A DNA stretch of 39,956 nucleotides, from NCBI GenBank assembly GCA_900544905.1, contig UQXF01000017.1, positions 1-39,956 of the forward strand, in the 5' to 3' direction. Both the position numbers and the translations under genes were made by a program. Numbering within the stretch: the stretch's first letter is position 1; every line of letters starts with the position of its first letter. This document shows, one piece after another, positions 33,890-39,956 of the stretch. The notes beneath the pieces were generated by a model. It did no database searches, was not told the DNA's origin, and saw only the letters and a program-made list of their open reading frames with translations. The stretch comes from an uncultured Clostridium sp. (lineage in GTDB: Bacteria; Bacillota; Clostridia; Lachnospirales; Lachnospiraceae).

Positions 33890-35054
33890 CCGCTTTCCTC
33901 CTCACTAATTCAAAACACATTCTGCCCGTATGATACGGACATTTCCATGGCTCCACAATCGGCTTCCGGCTGGAAGGCGCTCCGTTTTTATCCACCTCCC
34001 AGAACCACTCGGAGCCAACACGCTTATCAATCATATGGTTTTTGATATATTCCCAGATACCTTTCACTGCCTTTTTATATTCCACCTTTTCCGGATGCTT
34101 CTGGTAACCGTTGTAAAAGCCTACCATTGCCTCCACCTGCACCCACCAGATGCGACTTTCCTCCACCACACCATTACAGCACTCCGCAGGCATGGAGCAG
34201 CCATCAAAGGCAATTTTATAGACCTGGGATGTAAGCGTCTCCGTAATCGGCGTAAGCCTTTTTGTATATGCGGAATCATTTAGTATCTCCAGTCCCCGGT
34301 CAATAAGCCATGCTGTCTCAATATCGTGGCCATAGGAATATAAATCAATCAGAGAGTTATAATTCTCATCAAAAAACACTTCCTGTCTTCCCAATGCAGG
34401 GTTATACATTTTATCCGCAAAGATATCCAAAATCTGACGCAGGCTATCTGCCACCCCGGCATCACCGCTGACACGGTAGAGCTCTGTATATGCCTCAAAC
34501 ACATGCAGCAATGTGTTCATTGTCCGTTTGGCTTCCACACCATTCTCTGAAAGCTTTTCATTGGATTCCGGCTTGAAATCCTCTGTAAAGGCTTCCAGAT
34601 ACCCGTTCTCATCCCTGCATTTGCTCTCAATTAAATGATACAGCGAAAAAGCCATATCCTTTGCCTCTTCTTCTTTAACTGCATCATAATAAGAGGACAA
34701 TGCATAAATGGCAAATGCCTGGTTATATGTATGCTTTGTACTGTCGCATACGGTACCGTCATAATTCAGTGACCAGTATATTCCCTTATTTACTTTATCT
34801 AAACAGGCTTCCTTCAAAAACGAATATGCATGCTCTGCATATTCCAGGTAAGATTTATCGCCAAAGGTTAAATATGCATTTGAAAAGAACCACAAAATCC
34901 GGCTGTTCAAAATGCATCCCTTTTCCGCTGTCTTATCAAGCTTTAAATCATAATCCAGCCACCCATAAAAGCCTCCATAATTTTCGTCCTTTAATCTTTC
35001 CCAAAACGGAATTACATGATTCAAAAATTCTTTTTTTACTTCTTCAACTACCAT
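33882..35054 (-). CDS. cellobiose/mannobiose 2-epimerase
   Basis: 390 aa, close to the length of Ruminococcus cellobiose 2-epimerase. It turns the reducing-end mannose of beta-1,4-mannobiose into glucose. The (alpha/alpha)6 barrel shows HVIPFWERLKDENYGGFYG, KGCILNSRILWFFS, and the catalytic His in SYGHDIETAWL and CPYHTGRMCFEL. The start at 35054 follows AAGGAG and matches the family start; the 50-residue upstream extension in frame spans a leader hairpin and was rejected. It forms a tight pair with GH130_1. Confidence 0.93.
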   Translation of the reverse strand: MVVEEVKKEFLNHVIPFWERLKDENYGGFYGWLDYDLKLDKTAEKGCILNSRILWFFSNAYLTFGDKSYLEYAEHAYSFLKEACLDKVNKGIYWSLNYDGTVCDSTKHTYNQAFAIYALSSYYDAVKEEEAKDMAFSLYHLIESKCRDENGYLEAFTEDFKPESNEKLSENGVEAKRTMNTLLHVFEAYTELYRVSGDAGVADSLRQILDIFADKMYNPALGRQEVFFDENYNSLIDLYSYGHDIETAWLIDRGLEILNDSAYTKRLTPITETLTSQVYKIAFDGCSMPAECCNGVVEESRIWWVQVEAMVGFYNGYQKHPEKVEYKKAVKGIWEYIKNHMIDKRVGSEWFWEVDKNGAPSSRKPIVEPWKCPYHTGRMCFELVRRKADV

Positions 35055-35136
35055 GGCAATCTCCTTATCTTCTCTAACAAATAAATTTGTCTTTTTCTTC
35101 GATTGCAGCATCCGGCTTTCAGCTTTGTCAATATTC

Positions 35137-35192
35137 AGAAAGAAAATACTACCGTGAATTTCAGGGAGGAATACAGGCAGTATTTTCTCTCT
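35137..35192 (-). terminator. long hairpin between GH130_2 and the epimerase gene
   Basis: Two 17-nt arms (35137-35153 and 35176-35192) enclose a 22-nt loop. In the minus-strand RNA all 17 positions pair, two of them as G-U; in the plus-strand RNA the same positions would be A-C mismatches. The structure therefore belongs to the minus transcript. A U/C-rich 3' arm suggests an intrinsic terminator or attenuator, or a processing/stability element. Confidence 0.6.
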
Positions 35193-35218
35193 TCCTATCC
35201 GCATACAATCTATTATTT

Positions 35219-35227
35219 ATTATAACA
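35219..35227 (-). promoter_or_regulatory. possible extended -10 promoter of the epimerase operon
   Basis: Minus strand TGTTATAAT, a perfect TATAAT with the TGn extension, lies 160 bp before the epimerase start and just upstream of the long hairpin. The -35 is weak (TGTTAT at 17 bp). Confidence 0.4.
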
Positions 35228-35269
35228 TAAATCACATGATAATAACACAAATGCTATAATGCCAGGTAT

Positions 35270-36295
35270 TTACCGGATTCCAATCTCAGAATCCTGTTCT
35301 GTAACCACACTGTTATCCTTGATATAATCCACAATCTCATCCAGCTTTGTAAAAGCAAGCCCTACATAGCTGTCTGCCGCGCCATAGTATATGGCAATCC
35401 GCCCTGTGTCTGCATCCTGCAGCGTTGCACAAGGGAAGCATACATTCGGAACAAATCCTCTTTCCTCATACCACTCTTCCGGAGTCAGCAGATAATTCTC
35501 ACATCTGTACTTTACGATAGACGGATTATCAATATCCAGAATGGCACCGCCGATACTGTATACAAAACCGTTACAGGTTCCGCTTACTCCGTGGTAGAAC
35601 AAAAGCCATCCCTCAGAGGTTTCGATTGGTGCGGCACCACCGCCAATCTTAACAGATTCCCACCACTCGGAGCCTTTTCCCATTACATGTCTGTGTTTCC
35701 CCCAATATACCATATCCGGGCTCTCGCTTAAGAAAATATCACCGAAGGGCGTATGTCCGCTGTCGCTTGGTCTGGACAACAGCATAAATTTGTCATTAAT
35801 CTTTCTTGGAAACAGAACCGCATTCCGGTTAAACGGAATAAATGGATTTTCGATTCTTACAAAGGTCTTAAAATCCGTAGTCTTTGCCATACCGATGGAC
35901 GCACCATAAAAATCTGTACACCACATGATATAATATGTATCCTCCACCTTAACCAGCCTTGGGTCGTAGGCATATTTCGGCATGAAGTCTCTTCCGTTTT
36001 CATCCACAAAATGAATTTTTTCCTCGTCAAACTGCCAGTGGATACCATCCTCGCTATGTCCAAGGTAGATATACGGAATCCCGTTTACCTGCTCGCCCCG
36101 GAACACCCCGATAAACTTACCATTATACGGCACCACCGCTGAATTAAAAATTCTTGCTACATTCTTAAGGGGATTTCTTCCAATTACCGGGTTTTCTGTA
36201 TATCTCCAAATTGGTGCATCCCCGATTTGTTCCGGTTTATCCTGCCACGGAATATTCGGAAGTGCGCTGGCTCCAATAAATTTTACTTTCGACAT
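35270..36295 (-). CDS. GH130_2 beta-1,4-manno-oligosaccharide phosphorylase
   Basis: 341 aa, usual for subfamily 2. It removes non-reducing-end mannose from beta-1,4-manno-oligosaccharides as mannose-1-phosphate. Visible features are RIFNSAVVPYNGKFIGVFRGE, the proton-donor Asp in YAYDPRLVKVEDTYYIMW, the RNAVLFPRKINDKFMLLSRPSD strand and LLFYHGVSGTCNGFVYS. AAAGGAGGAG precedes the ATG. It is the first gene after the regulatory gap shared with the divergent AraC-type regulator and therefore the probable head of the mannan operon. Confidence 0.93.
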   Translation of the reverse strand: MSKVKFIGASALPNIPWQDKPEQIGDAPIWRYTENPVIGRNPLKNVARIFNSAVVPYNGKFIGVFRGEQVNGIPYIYLGHSEDGIHWQFDEEKIHFVDENGRDFMPKYAYDPRLVKVEDTYYIMWCTDFYGASIGMAKTTDFKTFVRIENPFIPFNRNAVLFPRKINDKFMLLSRPSDSGHTPFGDIFLSESPDMVYWGKHRHVMGKGSEWWESVKIGGGAAPIETSEGWLLFYHGVSGTCNGFVYSIGGAILDIDNPSIVKYRCENYLLTPEEWYEERGFVPNVCFPCATLQDADTGRIAIYYGAADSYVGLAFTKLDEIVDYIKDNSVVTEQDSEIGIR

Positions 36296-36319
36296 ATTCT
36301 CCTCCTTTGATAATTTTTT

Positions 36320-36340
36320 AAACCGGTATCCTTCCGGTTT
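36320..36340 (-). other. leader hairpin before GH130_2
   Basis: A perfect 7-bp stem AAACCGG/CCGGTTT with a 7-nt loop lies about 10 bp before the ribosome binding site. On the minus strand A-rich, not U-rich, sequence follows, so it is not a terminator in that direction; on the plus strand a T run follows. Confidence 0.45.
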
Positions 36341-36364
36341 GTTTTTTGCCTTATTTTTAATTAA

Positions 36365-36403
36365 ATTTAGCTTAATTAGATACTATTACATTTAGCTAAA
36401 TTA
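36365..36403. promoter_or_regulatory. tandem operator-like sites with TTTAGCT core
   Basis: ATTTAGCTTAATTA (36365-36378) and ATTTAGCTAAATTA (36390-36403) share 13 of 14 bases and start 25 bp apart. The second contains the perfect 12-bp palindrome ATTTAGCTAAAT. They lie where the GH130_2 promoter should be. I cannot assign them to LacI or AraC. Confidence 0.45.
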
Positions 36404-36411
36404 TTCACTAC

Positions 36412-36440
36412 ATTATCTTGTAAATTTCCAAATTATCTTG
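36412..36440. promoter_or_regulatory. direct repeats, probable AraC-type binding sites
   Basis: ATTATCTTG occurs at 36412-36420 and again at 36432-36440, exactly 20 bp (two helical turns) apart, in the gap between the divergent araC-type gene and GH130_2. Two half-sites in the same orientation about 20 bp apart are the usual arrangement for AraC/XylS proteins. The region 36296-36609 holds these sites, the TTTAGCT pair and the leader hairpin, and no gene. Confidence 0.45.
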
Positions 36441-36465
36441 CTTTTTATTTATAATATGTTAAAAT
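36438..36465 (+). promoter_or_regulatory. possible promoter of the araC-type gene
   Basis: -35 TTGCTT (36438-36443), 16-bp spacer, -10 TAAAAT (36460-36465). The -35 overlaps the second ATTATCTTG repeat, which would allow autoregulation. Confidence 0.4.
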
Positions 36466-36609
36466 AAGAGATATAATATTCTTTTTTTATACTGCATTTT
36501 CACCAATAACATTATTGTGATATCCGGTTTCCGTTTGTATAATTTTATATTTTACCTAAATATATTACTATTTTTAACTAACAGAAACAGACAAAAGGAG
36601 GAATTTCCC

Positions 36610-37524
36610 ATGAACTTTAATATTTTATTTTACCAGGCCTCTTCCCATTTCCGATATCAGGAGAACCTTCTAAAACAGATGCATTTCCTGGAGGAAAATA
36701 CCAGATACGCATTTACATTAAACGGTATTACGAATACAAGCTTTCATTATCCCAACGGTATCTCCTTAAATGCAATGCCCTGCTACGTCTTTCTCTATAC
36801 ATGCTCCGGCAGGGCAGCCCTGTATTACGGCAGCCAGGCTTATCCTCTGACTGCGGATACCACTGCATGGCTTGACTGTTCAAAGGGCTTCCGGGTAGAA
36901 ATCACCGAAACACGCCAGGACTGGCGCTTTTTCCTTGTGTTTGCCTCTGGGAACACCATTTCCGATTATTATGAAGACTTTTTAACAAATGGGGGCATAA
37001 CCATTTCCTCAAAAAACTCTCCCTCCATATCCGTTATTTTTCACCAGCTTTATTCCAATGCCATATCCCGGACAGACTACAGCCCCCTCATTTATTCCAA
37101 GCTGCTGTGTGATTTAATGACCTCTCTCACATTGGACCGTTTCATCCAGAGCCGCTACGGAGAGGAGCCCGAACATATCATAAAGGTAATCCATTATATT
37201 CAGGAGCACTATGCGGAAAAGATTACTTTGGATACCATTGCCAATCATTTTGCCATAAGTAAGTACAGCTTATCCAGAGACTTTACCGCATATATGAACC
37301 AGTCCTTGATTGATTATTTGATTGACTACCGCATAGAAGAGAGCAAAAAGCTGTTAACCTCCACAAATCTGTCTGTATCCGAAATTTCATTTTCCACAGG
37401 CTTTACTACGGTAAATAATTTTTTACAGCAATTTAAAAAAAGAACAGATTTGACTCCTTCTGCTTATCGCAAGCAAAATCAAATCTATTCCTCTACACGG
37501 CAGCTTTTCAATTGTACCGAATAA
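36610..37524 (+). CDS. AraC-family transcriptional regulator
   Basis: 304 aa. The N-terminal cupin-like sensor (about 1-165) contains a YVFLYTCSGRAALYYG strand pair; the C-terminal double HTH (about 195-295) reads ITLDTIANHFAISKYSLSRDF and then SVSEISFSTGFTTVNNFLQQFKKRT, with the usual P-S-A-Y end. AAAGGAGG precedes the ATG at 36610; the longer frame starting at 36517 is in non-coding AT-rich sequence. It is the only plus-strand protein gene and diverges from GH130_2, so it is the likely activator of the mannan operon. It ends 11 bp from the convergent lacI-type gene. Confidence 0.92.
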   Translation: MNFNILFYQASSHFRYQENLLKQMHFLEENTRYAFTLNGITNTSFHYPNGISLNAMPCYVFLYTCSGRAALYYGSQAYPLTADTTAWLDCSKGFRVEITETRQDWRFFLVFASGNTISDYYEDFLTNGGITISSKNSPSISVIFHQLYSNAISRTDYSPLIYSKLLCDLMTSLTLDRFIQSRYGEEPEHIIKVIHYIQEHYAEKITLDTIANHFAISKYSLSRDFTAYMNQSLIDYLIDYRIEESKKLLTSTNLSVSEISFSTGFTTVNNFLQQFKKRTDLTPSAYRKQNQIYSSTRQLFNCTE

Positions 37525-37535
37525 GAGCCCTCCCC

Positions 37536-38540
37536 TTATCCTTTCGCCTTAACGGTATTACGGACAATGAGCTTTCCATACACCACGGTTGTTCCCCGGC
37601 GGTAATTTTTATTCTTTGCCCTCTGCTCCACAATATGGATACAGTGTCTTATCATTTCGTCTGTATTTACACGGTATGTGGTCAATTCAACACCTTCCGG
37701 TATCTGGTCCGCATAATCGTCATACCCTACCACCGCAATATCCTCCGGCACAGAGTAGCCCTCCTTTTCCAGCTTCTCTATGAGGTGATAAGCAATGACA
37801 TCACAGTTACATACAAAGGCCTCCGGCATATTCTCCGGCAGCTTCAAATCAATAAATTTTCCATGCTTGTCCCGGTCGGATATCCTCCATCTCTCATCAA
37901 CAATCTGCTCCTTTGCCATCAGATATTTGAGATATCCCATAAAACGGTCCAGTATGCTCCGGGTGCTCTTATAATCTCCCACAAAACCGATTTTCTTATA
38001 GCCATTCTTAACAAGATATCTGGTAAGCAGGTAACCTCCGTTTATGCTGTCTCCCACCACGCAGTCCACATCAAACTCTTCATTCTCAAAGTCAAAGAAA
38101 ATGATTCCAAGCTCTGTCTGCACCAGCTTTTCCAGAAATATGGTTTTCATCTCGCCAATGACAATCACCTGTTCAACGGAATCCATTCTCACCACATTTG
38201 GCAAAATCCCCGCCTCTTCATCCTCCACACGGACAATCTCCAATATCCCGATATAGCCCTTTGCCGAAAGTTCCATAATCATTTTCTGGTATATTTTAAA
38301 ATAAAAGGAATTGTCACTGATAAACCGCTCGGATATAATAATGGCAATGTTGGTACTGCCGGCTTCCGTTTTCTTTTTGTCGCCCTTAAAAGCATATCCC
38401 AGCTCCTTTGCCTTATCAACAATTTTCTCTCTTAACGCCTCACTGACACCATCCTTACCCGCCAATGCCTTGGATACGGTAACAATACTCACGTCCAGTT
38501 CTGTTGCCACATCCTTCATTGTTACCTGTTTTCTAACCAT
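37536..38540 (-). CDS. LacI-family transcriptional regulator
   Basis: 334 aa. The N-terminal HTH (VTMKDVATELDVSIVTVSKALAG, about 6-28) is followed by the hinge and a periplasmic-binding-like effector domain (about 60-330) with GYDDYADQIPEGVELTTYRVN near the end, typical of the family. The start at 38540 follows AAGGAG with 9-nt spacing. It is 46 bp after the CE2 gene and probably co-transcribed. The ligand is presumably a mannan-derived sugar (inference from context). Confidence 0.93.
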   Translation of the reverse strand: MVRKQVTMKDVATELDVSIVTVSKALAGKDGVSEALREKIVDKAKELGYAFKGDKKKTEAGSTNIAIIISERFISDNSFYFKIYQKMIMELSAKGYIGILEIVRVEDEEAGILPNVVRMDSVEQVIVIGEMKTIFLEKLVQTELGIIFFDFENEEFDVDCVVGDSINGGYLLTRYLVKNGYKKIGFVGDYKSTRSILDRFMGYLKYLMAKEQIVDERWRISDRDKHGKFIDLKLPENMPEAFVCNCDVIAYHLIEKLEKEGYSVPEDIAVVGYDDYADQIPEGVELTTYRVNTDEMIRHCIHIVEQRAKNKNYRRGTTVVYGKLIVRNTVKAKG

Positions 38541-38586
38541 TTTCACACGCTCCTTCTCTCCATCTCTCATCCGATGTTTTTATCCC

Positions 38587-39609
38587 TTACAGGAGATTCT
38601 CCTGCCGCATAAATGCCAGAATCCTTTCCGCATCCTTTTTATGGGTGGCTATGGAAGGGTGCATAGATGCCATTCCGTCCTTTTCCACATCATGATACGG
38701 AAGCTCAAAGACATATACCTTTTCCATTCCCTCAGCCCTTACTTTTTCAACCACCTGTTTTACATAGGGAAATACGCCGCTGCACAGGGTTCCCAGCACA
38801 CATACCAGAACCGCTTCCCTGTGATTTGCCCTCAGCATTTTCAAAAATTTCTCATATGCCTTCAGAAAATTATCTCTTATCTCTTCTTTACAGAGATGTT
38901 CCGAGTCATTGGTACCCAGATTAATAAATATGTACCGCGGTTCAAATTCTTCCGGATTCTGGTATACCTCCCGATTCACAAACCAGTTCACATAGGGATA
39001 TAACTTAGGAACATTATTATCGGGATTGCCGGTATATTCCACATACATTCCATAGCCCGAAGCAGCTATCCATCTTGCATTCCAGTTCATTTCCCTCGCC
39101 ATAAATGCACCATAACTGTATTCCCCATCCTCTTCCCGGATGGTATATTCACTTTCCGGCTCACCATGGACGCCATATCCACAGGTAATGGAATCTCCAA
39201 TAAATTCCACCTTTACACGGTCATCCTGAGCCCTCTTAAGGGGCAGGATTTTACCGTCCTCTATCTTAATCCGCTGAAGACCCGCATAGGACATTGCCGC
39301 CTCTGTAATCTTGACAACCCGGATTTCATGTTTCTGTTCCGGTTCCAATTCACAGATAAAATACCAGCCCTCCTGCCTGTTAAGAACAATCTGGGAATTC
39401 TCCTTACCGTCCACATATACCCTTAACCCGGGCTGGTTCACCTCTTCATTCTCACCAGTGACAAAATACATATATACGGAACGCCCTTCCGCATTCAGGG
39501 TAACGCTGCTGTTGGTGTAACCCAGATAACTGATTCCCTGTTGTTTTAAAATCCGCCCTTCCCAATACAGGAGCGAATCCGTCTCTTTATCCATTAAATA
39601 TTCTGACAT
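38587..39609 (-). CDS. CE2-type acetyl esterase
   Basis: 340 aa, no signal peptide. An N-terminal beta-sandwich (about 10-125) is followed by an SGNH hydrolase domain: FIGDSITCGYG (nucleophile Ser 140), the INLGTNDS block, and a C-terminal His in MHPSIATHKK. This two-domain plan is that of carbohydrate esterase family 2. In the Roseburia mannan locus a CE2 and a CE17 esterase together deacetylate imported manno-oligosaccharides. GGAG lies 8 nt before the ATG. Its natural upstream region is lost: about 30 bp before the ATG the sequence joins an unrelated fragment. Confidence 0.85.
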   Translation of the reverse strand: MSEYLMDKETDSLLYWEGRILKQQGISYLGYTNSSVTLNAEGRSVYMYFVTGENEEVNQPGLRVYVDGKENSQIVLNRQEGWYFICELEPEQKHEIRVVKITEAAMSYAGLQRIKIEDGKILPLKRAQDDRVKVEFIGDSITCGYGVHGEPESEYTIREEDGEYSYGAFMAREMNWNARWIAASGYGMYVEYTGNPDNNVPKLYPYVNWFVNREVYQNPEEFEPRYIFINLGTNDSEHLCKEEIRDNFLKAYEKFLKMLRANHREAVLVCVLGTLCSGVFPYVKQVVEKVRAEGMEKVYVFELPYHDVEKDGMASMHPSIATHKKDAERILAFMRQENLL

Positions 39610-39651
39610 AACTTCTTCTCCATCTCAATTGCTTTCTACTGTGATTATTTG

Positions 39652-39912
39652 ATTATATCTTAAATTAACAGGCATCATTTCACTTCTTTTTTCATTATTA
39701 GTTGCATGTAGCGATATAGATAAAGTACATTGTATATTCTCATTTGCTAAATCATATATTCTTGGTACTAATCCACTAGTAGATACACTAATATGTCTTG
39801 CTCCTATATTTAAACCTTTAGGATTATTCATTGTTCTAATTGCATTTATTACATTGTCATAATTATCTAAAGGTTCTCCTATTCCCATAAAAACAACATT
39901 CGAAATATTAGA
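39652..39912 (-). CDS. rlmN: foreign rlmN fragment (23S rRNA/tRNA m2A methyltransferase), joined by assembly error
   Basis: 87 codons open at both ends. NVVFMGIGEPLDNYDNV, ISVSTSGLVP and ISLHATNNEKRSEMMPVN are the central radical-SAM segment of RlmN. After LRYN the family pattern is lost and the frame hits a stop at 39625. Codon use (ATA, AGA, TTA) and GC are far lower than in the rest of the window, and the other end runs straight into a sequencing adapter. It is best read as a contaminating or chimeric library fragment from a low-GC bacterium. Confidence 0.85.
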
Positions 39913-39913
39913 T

Positions 39914-39956
39914 CTGTCTCTTATACACATCTCCGAGCCCACGAGACTCGACGTCA
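39914..39956 (+). other. Illumina Nextera adapter with i7 index (artefact)
   Basis: 39914-39932 is CTGTCTCTTATACACATCT, the complement of the Tn5 mosaic end. 39933-39947 is CCGAGCCCACGAGAC, the Nextera read-2 tail. 39948-39955 TCGACGTC then looks like an 8-base i7 index and the final A is the first base of the P7 arm. Translated on the minus strand it yields the known artefact peptide MGSEMCIRDR. Confidence 0.97.

Noticed and set aside
37525..37535. Terminator between the convergent araC-type and lacI-type genes
   Set aside because: Only a 5-bp stem (ATAAG/CTTAT) with no U tract is possible in the 11-bp gap and its borders.
37512..38435. 307-codon open frame on the plus strand
   Set aside because: It lies entirely opposite the lacI-type gene, has no ribosome binding site and no recognisable motif; it is a shadow of that gene.
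38311..39003. 230-codon open frame on the plus strand
   Set aside because: It is antisense to lacI and the CE2 esterase, without a start signal.
39913..39942. ATG start of an rlmN-containing frame at 39942
   Set aside because: The start and first ten codons come from the sequencing adapter, not from a genome.

Overview
The window looks like a chromosomal piece of a spore-forming, mannan-degrading Clostridia bacterium, most likely Lachnospiraceae of the Roseburia type. The evidence is a full spore-gene cluster (spoIIE, yabP, yabQ, spoVT), strong AGGAGG ribosome binding sites, moderate GC, and a beta-mannan locus whose gene set matches the one described in Roseburia intestinalis. Almost every gene is on the minus strand, so operons read from high to low coordinates. 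The exceptions are one AraC-type regulator and a tRNA-Pro. I see no mobile element, prophage or CRISPR array.

Layout, left to right. 1-54 is the 5' part of a tRNA-Tyr, cut by the window edge, with its promoter. 112-2217 is a cytoplasmic CBM34-GH13 alpha-glucan hydrolase with its own promoter. 2581-10433 is the conserved hup - rqcP - yabP - yabQ - divIC - spoIIE - tilS - hpt - ftsH cluster (division, sporulation, translation quality control), with a Spo0A-type promoter candidate in front of spoIIE. 10746-11294 is spoVT with a sigma-G-like promoter. 11459-16107 holds a HAD phosphatase and sbcC/sbcD. 16121-19766 is a biotin-linked operon (MaoC-like hydratase, bioY, thiolase homologue, acyl-CoA ligase homologue) behind a clear BirA operator. 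19932-20147 is a small unknown protein and 20358-20431 is tRNA-Pro(CGG).

20487-39609 is a beta-mannan utilisation region. A large secreted GH26 endomannanase with carbohydrate-binding and Fn3 domains would cut mannan outside the cell. Inside, the CE2 and CE17 esterases deacetylate oligosaccharides, GH113 and the GH130_2 phosphorylase shorten them, a mannobiose 2-epimerase makes mannosyl-glucose, and GH130_1 phosphorolyses that to mannose-1-phosphate plus glucose. A phosphohexomutase and ManA then carry mannose-1-phosphate to fructose-6-phosphate. AraC and LacI regulators and an unusual LacI-sensor/GGDEF protein are encoded among them. No sugar ABC transporter is present in the window.

The right end is not natural sequence. 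39914-39956 is an Illumina Nextera adapter with an index, and 39652-39912 is an AT-rich rlmN fragment that appears to come from another genome. The real contig stops at about 39630-39650.

The points most worth a second look are the BirA-controlled acyl-CoA operon with a thiolase that has lost its C-terminal catalytic Cys, the soluble sugar-sensor diguanylate cyclase beside the mannanases, and two structured leader or intergenic RNA candidates in the mannan locus.
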